From Stenotrophomonas sp. BIO128-Bstrain (GTDB lineage: Bacteria > Pseudomonadota > Gammaproteobacteria > Xanthomonadales > Xanthomonadaceae): a stretch of DNA of 64,000 bases. Both the position numbers and the translations under genes were made by a program. The stretch lies in contig NZ_CP124620.1 of the NCBI RefSeq assembly GCF_030128875.1, positions 1,240,001 to 1,304,000 of the forward strand, read 5' to 3'. The notes below the pieces were generated by a model. It was not told the origin of the DNA, searched no databases, and saw only the letters and a program-made list of their open reading frames with translations. Below are positions 1-9,616 of the stretch, piece after piece (the first letter of the stretch is position 1; each line of letters opens with the position of its first letter).

Positions 1-639
1 CTTGCCGGCCATTGTCTCGGCAATCTTCAGGCTGGTAAAGGTCTTGCCAGTGCCGCAGGCCATGATCAGCTTGCCGCGCTCGGCCTCGTCCAAGCCTGCC
101 ACGGCCGCACTCAAGGCATTCTGCTGGTGCGGGCGCAGTAATTTTTTGGGTTTCAGTGGAACGGGCGCGCTGGGTTGGAACCGGCTCCAGTCGATCTGGC
201 TGGCTTCCAGGTCGTGCAGGGTAATCTTGCTGACCGGGGGCTGCTGGTCCACCAGTGCGTTTTCGGCGTTGTCGCTCCAGTGGTCGGTGGTGGCCACGAT
301 GATGCGGCGGGCGAATGGTTTGCGCCCGGACGCGGTGAAAAAGCTGTCGATGTCCTTCTTCTGCAGCTTATAGTCTGGCGCGTAGAACTTGCACTGGATG
401 GCGTGGATTTCGCCGGTGCCAGCTACTTCGGCCACCAGGTCAATGCCGTCATCCTTGCCGGTGAAGCCATTCGCCAAAGCCCACTGCGCCCAAGGCCAGA
501 CGTTGCTATACAGGTCGCGGTAGCTGGCTTCGTGGCGCAGATACGCCACGATCAGCTCTTCAAAGTAGGTTCCTTTCTCGCGCTCGGTCCTGGAAGACTG
601 GCGCAGCGTTTCAAGCAGTCCCTGCAATGGCGTGGTCAT
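1..639 (-). CDS. Type ISP restriction-modification enzyme, N-terminal part (runs off the left edge)
   Basis: The first 213 codons, starting at an ATG at 637-639 behind a GGGGGAAAG ribosome site, read as an Mrr-like nuclease followed by a helicase. Visible nuclease residues are E27/E28, D67 in GID and Q82-C-K84, which fit the PD-(D/E)xK form. A Walker A motif (MACGTGKT, residues 193-200) opens a superfamily 2 helicase domain, preceded by an LRPHQQNAL segment like a helicase Q motif. This order matches single-chain type ISP enzymes such as LlaGI and LlaBIII, in which a methyltransferase and target-recognition domain follow. Those parts lie outside the window, so methyltransferase function is inferred. 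It sits beside an integrase and is probably island cargo. An orphan restriction helicase is the alternative. Confidence 0.8.
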   Translation of the reverse strand, partial: MTTPLQGLLETLRQSSRTEREKGTYFEELIVAYLRHEASYRDLYSNVWPWAQWALANGFTGKDDGIDLVAEVAGTGEIHAIQCKFYAPDYKLQKKDIDSFFTASGRKPFARRIIVATTDHWSDNAENALVDQQPPVSKITLHDLEASQIDWSRFQPSAPVPLKPKKLLRPHQQNALSAAVAGLDEAERGKLIMACGTGKTFTSLKIAETMAGK

Positions 640-675
640 CGTGTTCTTTCCCCCGTAGTGCTTGGTGGTGATTTT

Positions 676-1896
676 TCAGCCCGCGCGCGCCTTGAACGGC
701 AGCACATTGGTATTGTCTCGCAGGGCATCGAGATAGTCTGCCCATGCCTGCATCATTTGGGTGCGTTCGGCCAGATATTGCGCCGCGTGGGTGTATGCCT
801 CGCGGACCTTGTTGGTTTCGGCGTGGGCAAGCTGGCGTTCGATAGCATCCGCGTTCCAGCCCATTTCGTTAAGCCGGGTGGCTGCCATGCTGCGGAAGCC
901 GTGGCCGGTCATTTCATCGCCGGAATAGCCCAGCGCGCGCAGGGCGGCATTGATGGTGTTTTCCGACATGGGGCGATTCGGTCGCAGACCAGGGAATACA
1001 TGCGGGCCACTACCGGTCAGGGCATGCAGGTCACGCAGGATCGCCACGGCCTGGCTGGACAGCGGCACCAAGTGGGCTGCCTTCATCTTCATTCGCTCGG
1101 GCCGGATGCGCCACATAGCGGCGTCTAGGTCGATTTCCTCCCATTCTGCCGCGCGCAGCTCACCGGGGCGCACGAACACCAGCGGCGCCAGCTTCAACGC
1201 CGCGTGGGTGACCGGCTGCCCGTTGAAACCCTCGATTGCTCGCATTAGCTGGCCGATCTTGGCCGGATCGGTCACGGCGGCATGGTGGCGGGCCTTGGTG
1301 GATTTGAGCGCGCCACGCAGGCTGGCGGTCGGGTCAATCTCCGCCTTGCCTTCTAGCATGGCGTAGCGGAACACCTGACCTGCCTTGATCTTGGCGCGAT
1401 TGGCGGTTTCCAGCTTGCCAGTGGCTTCGATCTTGCGCAGGGCGCCCAGCAGTTCGCGGGGCGTGATCTCACCGATGGGGCGGTGGCCGATCTCGGGGAA
1501 CAGGAAAGTTTCCAACAGCCAGCGGTTCTTGTTGGAGGTGACCGGCGCGACGGTCTGGCGGGCCATCCACTCGCGGGCCATCGCCTCGAACGACTCCCCA
1601 GCGGCAGCCTTCACAATTGCCTGCGCGTGCTTCTCCTTCTTGCGCTGTTCGCTTGGATCGATCCCAGCGGCGATCAATTTGCGTAGTTCCGCGCACAAAG
1701 CGCGGGCAGCCTTCAGCTTTACATCCTCATAGGTGCCAAGGGACAGCCGCTTCTCTTTTCCCGCTAGCCGGTACTTGAGTCGCCACCATTTGCCGCCGGT
1801 GGGGGAGATTTCCAGATAAAGGCCGTCGCCAGCATACAGTCGCTGGGTTCGACCATTCTGTTTTGCGTTGCGGATGGCGAGATCGGTTAGCGGCAT
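676..1896 (-). CDS. P4-type tyrosine recombinase/integrase
   Basis: The 406-residue protein has the layout of P4/CP4-57-like phage and island integrases: an N-terminal DUF4102-like arm-binding domain (MPLTDLAIRNAK onward), a SAM-like core-binding domain and a C-terminal catalytic domain. The catalytic set is visible: R243 in VRPGELR, H332 and R335 in HGFR, H358, and the nucleophile Y368 in AYTHAA. I chose the ATG at 1894-1896 because MPLTDLAIRNAK is the usual start of this family. In-frame ATGs up to 1959 would add about 21 unconserved residues. It lies just downstream of the 3' end of tRNA-Leu, the classic attachment arrangement, and presumably mobilises DNA to the left that includes the type ISP gene. 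Confidence 0.93.
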   Translation of the reverse strand: MPLTDLAIRNAKQNGRTQRLYAGDGLYLEISPTGGKWWRLKYRLAGKEKRLSLGTYEDVKLKAARALCAELRKLIAAGIDPSEQRKKEKHAQAIVKAAAGESFEAMAREWMARQTVAPVTSNKNRWLLETFLFPEIGHRPIGEITPRELLGALRKIEATGKLETANRAKIKAGQVFRYAMLEGKAEIDPTASLRGALKSTKARHHAAVTDPAKIGQLMRAIEGFNGQPVTHAALKLAPLVFVRPGELRAAEWEEIDLDAAMWRIRPERMKMKAAHLVPLSSQAVAILRDLHALTGSGPHVFPGLRPNRPMSENTINAALRALGYSGDEMTGHGFRSMAATRLNEMGWNADAIERQLAHAETNKVREAYTHAAQYLAERTQMMQAWADYLDALRDNTNVLPFKARAG

Positions 1897-2011
1897 TGGG
1901 GGCAACTCACTGGGCAACATGGGGTAGGTGGGTGCTGTTGCCCCCATATTTGCCCCCAAATGGCCCTGGATTGCAATGCATTACATTGGACACAACCGGA
2001 CAAACGGGCAC

Positions 2012-2037
2012 AAAAAAACCCGCTAAGTTGCGGGTTT
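2012..2037 (-). terminator. Rho-independent terminator of tRNA-Leu
   Basis: Read on the minus strand, an 8-bp stem (AAACCCGC paired with GCGGGTTT) with a six-base loop runs into a T tract at 2018-2012. It lies between the tRNA-Leu 3' end and the integrase and should insulate the two. Confidence 0.75.
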
Positions 2038-2081
2038 GATTGAGGTTTCTGGACATCCTTGGACGCCTTGAAACATTGCCA

Positions 2082-2110
2082 TGGTGCCGAAGGTGGGACT
2101 CGAACCCACA
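2082..2110. other. Probable island attachment site (3' end of tRNA-Leu)
   Basis: P4-type integrases usually recombine into the 3' end of a tRNA gene and rebuild it. The T-arm, acceptor stem and CCA lie next to the integrase, so this segment is the likely att core. The second copy that would mark the far end of the island is not in this window, so the boundaries are inferred. Confidence 0.45.
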
Positions 2111-2168
2111 CGCTTTTAAGGGCGGCGGATTTTGAGTCCGCTGCGTCTACCGATTCCGCCACTTCGGC
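2082..2168 (-). tRNA. tRNA-Leu (anticodon CAA)
   Basis: This 87-nt class II tRNA has a seven-base acceptor stem, encoded CCA at 2084-2082, a long variable arm, a GGTTCGAGTCC T-arm, and the anticodon loop CTCAAAA on a GCGGA/TCCGC stem, giving anticodon CAA (codon UUG). Its 3' end faces the integrase. Confidence 0.96.
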
Positions 2169-2292
2169 TGGCTGGCCGCGTAGTGTATACAAGATGTGGA
2201 GGTTTGTGCAGACCTGAATGCTTAAGTCGGCGTCAGGGTTTCACCTACACAGGACGCTATACTCATCGCGCTGAACCATACAGGGAGTCGTC

Positions 2293-2673
2293 ATGAGCGC
2301 GCTGCAGGATCTTCGGGTGCTGGTGGTCGAGAACGACGAAATGAGTGCGGCGCTGCTGCAGATGCAGCTGGCACAGTCCGGCGCCGTGGTGGTGGGGTTG
2401 GCCGCGTCGGTGCCGGAGGCACTGCGCCTGCTCGGCGAGACCCGGCCCCAGGTGGTGCTGCTGGATTACCGGCTGGCCAACAACGAGACCAGTGAGGCGG
2501 TGGCTGCGGCCCTGGCGGTCCGCCAGATCCCCTTCGTGCTGGCCACCGGCATGGCCACCGAGCATCTGCCCGAGGCCTTCCGCTCGGGCATCATCCTGAC
2601 CAAGCCCTACCTGACGGCCGAATTGAACGCCGCGCTGGGGCGCGCACGGGCAGGGGACTCGGTTACCGGCTGA
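2293..2673 (+). CDS. Stand-alone response-regulator receiver protein
   Basis: This 126-residue protein is a single CheY-like receiver domain with no output domain. Key residues are present: acidic pocket E13/D15, phospho-acceptor D58 in LLDYR, T85 in LATG and K104 in LTKPY. A GGGAG ribosome site precedes the ATG. No kinase gene is adjacent; it stands between tRNA-Leu and the convergent SRAP gene, with 7 bp separating the stop codons. Such proteins take phosphate from a hybrid kinase encoded elsewhere or act as phosphate sinks. The partner cannot be told from the sequence. Confidence 0.85.
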   Translation: MSALQDLRVLVVENDEMSAALLQMQLAQSGAVVVGLAASVPEALRLLGETRPQVVLLDYRLANNETSEAVAAALAVRQIPFVLATGMATEHLPEAFRSGIILTKPYLTAELNAALGRARAGDSVTG

Positions 2674-2680
2674 GTGGGCG

Positions 2681-3637
2681 TCACGCCGCTTCGGCGTGCG
2701 CCAGTGATACCGGTTCGCGGTCGTCCAGGATCCGGTACAGCGCGGCCAGGTCTGCCGGGTCGGGGTTCAACCAGGCATCGAGATGTTCGCGCCGGATCGG
2801 CACGATACAGCGGTCATGGCCGGTGCGCGCCACCTCCATGGGCGGCTCGTCGGTGATCGCGGCGAACGACAACAGCCGGCCTTCCGGGCCTTCCCATTCC
2901 GACCACAGGCAGGCGATCAGCAGATCGCGCGGCGGCTGCGGGCTGAATTGGAGCACGACGTTCTCGGCTTTCTCGCCCGGCGACAGCGGGCGCTGCTCCA
3001 GTGCGTGACGCGGCACGTGTTCGTAGAACGACTGCACCACCACCACGCCATGCCGATGGCCGAACGCGGATTTCCAGTAGGCCTCCAGGCTGTCACGGCG
3101 AGCGTTGTAGGTGCCGGGATAGAGCACGTCGTTGCGCGCGGGTTTGTCCGGCAGCCGGCACTGGTAGCGCATCGGTTTGATCACGCGCTGGCCCTGTTCG
3201 GACACGATCACCGGGGCGTAGACCCCCGGGAAAATGCGGCTGTCGCGCGGCACCAGGCCGGCGCGCTGCAGATCGGCCAGGCGCGTCTGCGCGCGGTCGA
3301 TCCGGTTGCCGGCCACGCGCACCTCGTTGCGTGCCTTCTGCGTGGGGCGTGCGGCCAACTGCTCCTCGGCCACGCGCAGGCGCGCGCCCTGTACGCGCAC
3401 CTCCTCATCCAGTGCCTGCACTTCCTCGGCATGCCATTGCTGGATCCGGGCCACGATCTCCTGGCCCTGCGCGGTGCGGGCGCCGGCAAAGCCATCGTCC
3501 ATTGCCTTGGGCGTTTTGGGGCGCTGCTTGCCGGCGTCGTGCGCGTAAAGCTGGGCGAACTCGTCCAGCGACATCATGGCGCCGTACTCACGGACCAGCT
3601 TGGTGTAGTCGGCGCGGATCTGGGCGGAATAGCACAT
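2681..3637 (-). CDS. SRAP-family abasic-site shield protein (HMCES/YedK-like)
   Basis: The 318-residue protein begins MCYSAQI, so Cys2 becomes the N-terminal residue after methionine removal. In YedK/HMCES this cysteine forms a thiazolidine crosslink with an abasic site in single-stranded DNA. Other family residues can be placed: N178 in YNARRDS, E206 in FYEH and H274 in TGHDRCIVPI. Compared with YedK (about 220 residues) it carries a roughly 100-residue insert at about 40-130, rich in Glu, Arg, Gln and Ala and probably coiled coil. The start at 3637 is fixed by the required Met-Cys. No LexA box is apparent upstream, so SOS control is not shown here. Confidence 0.88.
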   Translation of the reverse strand: MCYSAQIRADYTKLVREYGAMMSLDEFAQLYAHDAGKQRPKTPKAMDDGFAGARTAQGQEIVARIQQWHAEEVQALDEEVRVQGARLRVAEEQLAARPTQKARNEVRVAGNRIDRAQTRLADLQRAGLVPRDSRIFPGVYAPVIVSEQGQRVIKPMRYQCRLPDKPARNDVLYPGTYNARRDSLEAYWKSAFGHRHGVVVVQSFYEHVPRHALEQRPLSPGEKAENVVLQFSPQPPRDLLIACLWSEWEGPEGRLLSFAAITDEPPMEVARTGHDRCIVPIRREHLDAWLNPDPADLAALYRILDDREPVSLAHAEAA

Positions 3638-3751
3638 GGCGGGGACGGCAGCGCGCAGGGAGGGCGGAGGGGACAGGATAGGCCGATGGGTCGCAGATAC
3701 TGCGAATCCGTTCGGGCATGCTGAGCGTCCATTCATTGCCGGATCCGCGTC

Positions 3752-4168
3752 ATGTCGCTGCCTGCTGGTGTTCATTGCATCCCCCTGCCACCCAGCGTGG
3801 AGGAATACCGTGCCCTGCGCGTGCTGGCCGGGCTGAGCCCGAAAACCGCCGAGGCGGCGGCGCGTGGCCTGCCCAATACCGTCTTCGGTGTGAGCCTGCG
3901 CGAAGGAGACCGCCTGTTGGCGATGGGCCGGATCATCGGTGATGGCGGCTGCTTCCTGCAGGTGGTGGATATCGCCGTGGTCCCGGATCGCCAGGGGCAG
4001 GGCCTGGGCAAGGCCGTGATGGCCCAGCTCGATGCCTGGCTGCGCACGAATGCCATCGGCGCCTATGTGAGCCTGATCGCCGATGGGCAGGCGCATCGGC
4101 TGTATGCGCAGTTCGGTTTTACCTTGACCGCGCCGCGCTCGGTGGGGATGGCGAAGGTCGTAGCGTAG
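3752..4168 (+). CDS. GNAT-family N-acetyltransferase
   Basis: The 138-residue protein matches the small GNAT fold. The acetyl-CoA pyrophosphate loop R80-Q-G-Q-G-L-G-K follows the VVDIAVVP strand, and Y118 in LYAQFGF is placed like the usual general acid. The substrate cannot be read from the sequence; small amines or antibiotics are common for this subgroup. It diverges from the SRAP gene and ends just before the terminator of the tRNA array, whose hairpin probably serves both strands. Confidence 0.85.
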   Translation: MSLPAGVHCIPLPPSVEEYRALRVLAGLSPKTAEAAARGLPNTVFGVSLREGDRLLAMGRIIGDGGCFLQVVDIAVVPDRQGQGLGKAVMAQLDAWLRTNAIGAYVSLIADGQAHRLYAQFGFTLTAPRSVGMAKVVA

Positions 4169-4181
4169 GGCCCATAAACAA

Positions 4182-4208
4182 ACAGCCCCGACCGAAGTCA
4201 GGGCTGTT
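4182..4208 (-). terminator. Terminator of Ala-Glu tRNA unit 1
   Basis: ACAGCCC(C)GAC pairs with GTC(A)GGGCTGT around a CGAA loop, with one mismatch. On the minus strand a T-rich tail (GTTTGTTT) follows. It lies 11 bp past the tRNA-Glu 3' end and could also stop the facing acetyltransferase transcript. Confidence 0.7.
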
Positions 4209-4218
4209 TGCTTGAAGC

Positions 4219-4294
4219 TGGCGTCCCCACGGGGATTCGAACCCCGGTCGCCACCGTGAAAGGGTGATGTCCTAGGCCTCTAGACGATGGGGAC
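4219..4294 (-). tRNA. tRNA-Glu (anticodon TTC), copy 1
   Basis: A 76-nt tRNA with acceptor GTCCCCA, the D-arm TCGTCTAGAGGCC typical of tRNA-Glu, anticodon loop CCTTTCA giving TTC, T-arm GGTTCGAAT and encoded CCA. It is the last gene of tandem unit 1. Confidence 0.96.
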
Positions 4295-4343
4295 GCGTTA
4301 AACCGAATTTTGGCTTCCATCGGACGGCCTGTGTCCGGAGAAG

Positions 4344-4419
4344 TGGTGGAGCCAGGCGGGATCGAACCGCCGACCTCCTGCATGCCATGCAGGCGCTCTC
4401 CCAGCTGAGCTATGGCCCC
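4344..4419 (-). tRNA. tRNA-Ala (anticodon GGC), copy 1
   Basis: A 76-nt tRNA whose acceptor stem contains the G3:U70 wobble that marks alanine tRNAs. The anticodon stem-loop CTGCATGGCATGCAG gives anticodon GGC, and CCA is encoded. It is the first gene of unit 1. Confidence 0.96.
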
Positions 4420-4441
4420 ACAGTTGTGCTGCGAGCCGCCT

Positions 4442-4470
4442 ATCATAGCGGCGGATGTGCCGGATGGGAA
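4442..4470 (-). promoter_or_regulatory. Promoter of tRNA unit 1
   Basis: On the minus strand TTCCCA (-35) and TATGAT (-10) are separated by 17 bp and end 22 bp before the tRNA-Ala 5' end. The -35 hexamer matches consensus at four of six positions. Confidence 0.5.
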
Positions 4471-4480
4471 GAGGCTCATG

Positions 4481-4510
4481 AAACAAAAAGCCCCGACCGA
4501 AGTCAGGGCT
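4481..4510 (-). terminator. Terminator of tRNA unit 2
   Basis: The same AGCCCCGAC/GTCAGGGCT hairpin as unit 1, followed on the minus strand by CTTTTTGTTT. It lies 14 bp past tRNA-Glu copy 2. Confidence 0.75.
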
Positions 4511-4523
4511 GTCTGTTTGAAGC

Positions 4524-4599
4524 TGGCGTCCCCACGGGGATTCGAACCCCGGTCGCCACCGTGAAAGGGTGATGTCCTAGGCCTCTAGACGATGGGGAC
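4524..4599 (-). tRNA. tRNA-Glu (anticodon TTC), copy 2
   Basis: Identical in sequence to copy 1: 76 nt, anticodon TTC, CCA encoded. Second gene of unit 2. Confidence 0.96.
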
Positions 4600-4648
4600 G
4601 CGTTAAACCGAATTTTGGCTTCCATCGGACGGCCTGTGTCCGGGGAAG

Positions 4649-4724
4649 TGGTGGAGCCAGGCGGGATCGAACCGCCGACCTCCTGCATGCCATGCAGGCG
4701 CTCTCCCAGCTGAGCTATGGCCCC
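4649..4724 (-). tRNA. tRNA-Ala (anticodon GGC), copy 2
   Basis: Identical to copy 1: 76 nt, G3:U70, anticodon GGC, CCA encoded. First gene of unit 2. Confidence 0.96.
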
Positions 4725-4745
4725 ACGTTGTACCGCAAGCCGCCT

Positions 4746-4774
4746 AGTATATCTGCCTGTTCACGTTTGTGGAA
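4746..4774 (-). promoter_or_regulatory. Promoter of tRNA unit 2
   Basis: Minus strand TATACT is a good -10 box. The -35 at a 17-bp spacing (TTCCAC) is weak. Confidence 0.4.
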
Positions 4775-4820
4775 GTCTTTTTGAGCACTTCCGGACAACG
4801 CAACCGCAGATGGCGGTGAA

Positions 4821-4844
4821 CAAAAAGACCCGGCATGCCGGGCC
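4821..4844 (-). terminator. Terminator of tRNA unit 3
   Basis: A GC-rich hairpin built on CCCGGC/GCCGGG, unlike the hairpin of the other units, followed by TCTTTTTG on the minus strand. Its separate sequence shows that unit 3 has diverged outside the tRNAs. Confidence 0.7.
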
Positions 4845-4863
4845 TCGGTGTTCTTCTGATGAG

Positions 4864-4939
4864 TGGCGTCCCCACGGGGATTCGAACCCCGGTCGCCACC
4901 GTGAAAGGGTGATGTCCTAGGCCTCTAGACGATGGGGAC
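4864..4939 (-). tRNA. tRNA-Glu (anticodon TTC), copy 3
   Basis: 76 nt and identical to the other copies within the tRNA, although the flanking spacers differ. Confidence 0.96.
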
Positions 4940-4991
4940 GCATGAAACTCATCAAATTGTTCAGCACACCCGAACGGCCTAATGTCCGGAG

Positions 4992-5067
4992 TGGTGGAGC
5001 CAGGCGGGATCGAACCGCCGACCTCCTGCATGCCATGCAGGCGCTCTCCCAGCTGAGCTATGGCCCC
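4992..5067 (-). tRNA. tRNA-Ala (anticodon GGC), copy 3
   Basis: 76 nt, G3:U70, anticodon GGC, CCA encoded. First gene of unit 3. Confidence 0.96.
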
Positions 5068-5084
5068 ACGATGCTGGAGGCGGA

Positions 5085-5113
5085 ATTCTACGCGGCCGTG
5101 AAGCGTTCGCCAA
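5085..5113 (-). promoter_or_regulatory. Promoter of tRNA unit 3
   Basis: Minus strand TTGGCG and TAGAAT are separated by 17 bp, 17 bp before the tRNA-Ala 5' end. Confidence 0.5.
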
Positions 5114-5170
5114 GTCTTTTTTCTGAAATACCGAAGAAAGAATGCATGCGGAAAAAATCCACCACTGAAA

Positions 5171-5198
5171 ACAAAAAGCCCCGACCGAAGTCAGGGCT
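5171..5198 (-). terminator. Terminator of tRNA unit 4
   Basis: The same AGCCCCGAC/GTCAGGGCT hairpin as units 1 and 2, with a CTTTTTGT tail on the minus strand. Confidence 0.75.
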
Positions 5199-5211
5199 GT
5201 CTGTTTGAAAC

Positions 5212-5287
5212 TGGCGTCCCCACGGGGATTCGAACCCCGGTCGCCACCGTGAAAGGGTGATGTCCTAGGCCTCTAGACGATGGGGAC
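5212..5287 (-). tRNA. tRNA-Glu (anticodon TTC), copy 4
   Basis: 76 nt and identical to the other copies. Second gene of unit 4. Confidence 0.96.
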
Positions 5288-5340
5288 GCACGAAAACTTC
5301 AAATTTTGTCACTGCAATCTGATCGGCCTAATGATCGGAT

Positions 5341-5416
5341 TGGTGGAGCCAGGCGGGATCGAACCGCCGACCTCCTGCATGCCATGCAGGCGCTCTCCCA
5401 GCTGAGCTATGGCCCC
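5341..5416 (-). tRNA. tRNA-Ala (anticodon GGC), copy 4
   Basis: 76 nt, G3:U70, anticodon GGC, CCA encoded. First gene of the array in transcription order. Confidence 0.96.
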
Positions 5417-5433
5417 ACGTCGTGAGGAGCGAA

Positions 5434-5462
5434 ATCATAGCGACGACGTTTTGGATTGGCAA
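5434..5462 (-). promoter_or_regulatory. Promoter of tRNA unit 4
   Basis: The best promoter of the array: minus strand TTGCCA and TATGAT with exactly 17 bp between them, the -10 lying 17 bp before the tRNA-Ala 5' end. Confidence 0.7.
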
Positions 5463-5497
5463 GGGAAAAGTGAAGAAATATCGCTATGCGTTGCCAC

Positions 5498-7827
<2,330 letters not shown>

Positions 7828-7831
<4 letters not shown>

Positions 7832-8226
7832 TGGCGGATGTCCGTCAACGCCGACAGGATCGGGCACTGCGCGTTGTCGCCGTGCCCGGGGCAGGCCTCG
7901 ACCAGGTGCTTGAGCGCCCGGTGCATGCGCTGCAGCTCGTTGATGCGCTGTTCGATATCGGCGAGTTTGTTCACTGCGCTGTCGCGGATCTGTGCCATGT
8001 CCTGGCCGCGCTGATCGCTGAAGCCGAGCAGGTCGGCGACTTCATCCAGACTGAAACCCAACGCCTTGGCGCGGCGGATGAACTGCAGCCGGGTCAGGTC
8101 GGCCTCGCTGAAGACGCGGTAGCCGCCGGCGCTGCGGCGAGCGGTGGGCAGCAGCTGCTGCCGCTCGTAGTAGCGCACCGTATCGATGGGCACGCCTGCC
8201 TGGCGCGCGAGCTGTCCAATGTTCAT
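7828..8226 (-). CDS. MerR-family metal-responsive regulator (CueR/HmrR-like)
   Basis: The 132-residue protein has a MerR winged-helix head ([12 protein letters not shown], then [11 protein letters not shown]), a dimerisation helix and a C-terminal metal loop with C112 and C121. CueR proteins bind Cu(I) through two cysteines here and twist the promoter to activate transcription. CueR has seven residues between them; this protein has eight. The ATG at 8224-8226 is preferred over a GTG at 8232 because GAGGTG lies at a proper distance. The gene is first in a two-gene operon with the ATPase and presumably controls it. Confidence 0.88.
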
Positions 8227-8250
8227 GAGCACCTCGTGGATGACCCGGTC

Positions 8251-8282
8251 ATTGTGGACCCTGGAGTCTGGTCAAGGGTCAA
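8251..8282 (-). promoter_or_regulatory. MerR-type promoter/operator for the copper operon
   Basis: On the minus strand TTGACC (8282-8277) and CACAAT (8256-8251) are 20 bp apart, the overlong spacing typical of MerR targets. An inverted repeat, ACCCT-N12-AGGGT (8258-8279), fills the spacer, as in CueR operators. Confidence 0.65.
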
Positions 8283-8437
8283 GCCTTGCTGGAACCCAAC
8301 TGAAGATTCATCGCGCGTGAAATTTGCAATTAGTTGCATGGTCGTCCTCGCGGGACGCCCGTAGCCTCAGGCCATCTTATGTACAGACCTGTTCTGCCCG
8401 GCCCCGTGTCGGCAGGCATTGTTCAAGGAGAATGGCC

Positions 8438-9502
8438 ATGGACGCACCCCGCAACACGCTGCAGCAGGACCGCCGGCCGGACGCGCCGACCCTGATGGAA
8501 GTGGCGGTCGTTGAATTCCCCGGCAGCCTGCGCGCCGCCGCACCGGTGCTGTCCGAACTTGCCCAGCGCTGCAACCGCACAGTGGCCGCGGGGCGCCGCA
8601 CCGGCGCACGGATGCTGGTGACGCGATGGACGATGTCCAGCCGGGGCATGCAGCGCGTTGCTGGCGCCGAACTGTTCGGCGATGCACTGCCGGCGATCAT
8701 CGTCATCCCCGGCAGCGAATCGAGCTGGTCCATGGCACCGCCGGATGAACGCCTGCTGGCGTGGCTGCGCGAATGCCACGATGGCTGCAGCCTGCTGGCG
8801 GCCTGCGACGAGGGTGGCCTGCTGCTGGCCGCGGCGGGCGTCCTGGCCGGCCGCCCGGTCAGCGTGCCCGATCCGGCCCGTTGCCAGGCGCTGCGCACGA
8901 TGGTGCCCAGCTGGCAGCCGTGCGAACGGACCCTGGTCGACGATGGCGATCTGCTCACCGCCGCCGGACCGGACGCATGGAAGTATCTGAGCCTGCGCCT
9001 GATCGCACGGGTCTATGGACAGAGTGTGATGAACACCGTCATCCAGCAGTTGCAGCTGATGATTCCGCGCACGGAACTGGATGATCTGGAACGCTTCAGC
9101 CCCAACTTCGCCCACGGCGATCGCAGCATCCTCAAAGCACAGCGCTGGCTGCATGGCATCGCTGCCCGGGGTGTGGGGCTCGACGACATCTGCGTGCAGG
9201 CCGGGCTGGAACCGCGCACGCTGCAGCGTCGGTTCCTGAAAGCCACCGGGATGCGCCCGATCGAGTATTGCCAGCGCCTGCGCATCGCCAAGGCGCAGCT
9301 GCTGCTGCAGGCCGGCGGCGTCGTGGACCAGGTTGCATGGGCAGTGGGGTACTCGGACCAGAGCGCGTTCCGCCGGCTGTTCCTGCGTATTGTCGGGCTG
9401 ACTCCCGCACGTTATCGCCGCCAGCTTGCTGCCCAGCAGCGTGAGCGGGCGCACTCACGCCCGGTCGCCCGGGTGCTTGAGTCGATTCGTCCGGCTGCCT
9501 GA
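8438..9502 (+). CDS. GlxA-type AraC-family transcriptional regulator
   Basis: The 354-residue protein joins an N-terminal DJ-1/PfpI-like domain (about 15-200) to two AraC helix-turn-helix motifs (about 240-335, with LDDICVQAGLEPRTLQRRF and VAWAVGYSDQSAFRRLF). In the first domain the usual nucleophile elbow reads ACDEGGLLLA, with no cysteine at its centre, so it is probably a ligand sensor. The start at 8438 has AAGGAG seven bases upstream, whereas the ATG at 8432 is too close. It diverges from the copper operon. No target can be named. Confidence 0.85.
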   Translation: MDAPRNTLQQDRRPDAPTLMEVAVVEFPGSLRAAAPVLSELAQRCNRTVAAGRRTGARMLVTRWTMSSRGMQRVAGAELFGDALPAIIVIPGSESSWSMAPPDERLLAWLRECHDGCSLLAACDEGGLLLAAAGVLAGRPVSVPDPARCQALRTMVPSWQPCERTLVDDGDLLTAAGPDAWKYLSLRLIARVYGQSVMNTVIQQLQLMIPRTELDDLERFSPNFAHGDRSILKAQRWLHGIAARGVGLDDICVQAGLEPRTLQRRFLKATGMRPIEYCQRLRIAKAQLLLQAGGVVDQVAWAVGYSDQSAFRRLFLRIVGLTPARYRRQLAAQQRERAHSRPVARVLESIRPAA

Positions 9503-9616
9503 ATCGCACGACTGTCGCGTGCTTGATCCCCTGTCGGCTTGCTGGGACCATGCCAGCGGGCCCGATGCAACAGCCGTCGCCACGTGGCAGATCACGGGCG
9601 GCGGCGGAGAAAAACA

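Larger units (their letters stand above)
4184..4755. repeat. Tandem direct repeat, 305-bp period, spanning tRNA units 1 and 2
   Basis: The stretches at about 4184-4450 and 4489-4755 are almost identical, including terminator, tRNA-Glu, the AAACCGAATTTTGGC spacer and tRNA-Ala. Both genes recur with an offset of exactly 305 bp (4219/4524 and 4344/4649). Units 3 and 4 share the tRNAs but differ in their spacers, so this pair looks like the most recent duplication or the most recently homogenised one. Confidence 0.85.

Noticed and set aside
2681..3637. An SOS (LexA) operator for the SRAP gene
   Set aside because: I looked for TTAG-N6-TACTA in 3638-3751 and found no match, so I do not claim SOS control.
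4182..5416. Regularly spaced repeats as a CRISPR array
   Set aside because: The repeats are four tRNA-Ala/tRNA-Glu pairs with cloverleaf structure, promoters and terminators. Spacers are similar to one another and there are no cas genes.
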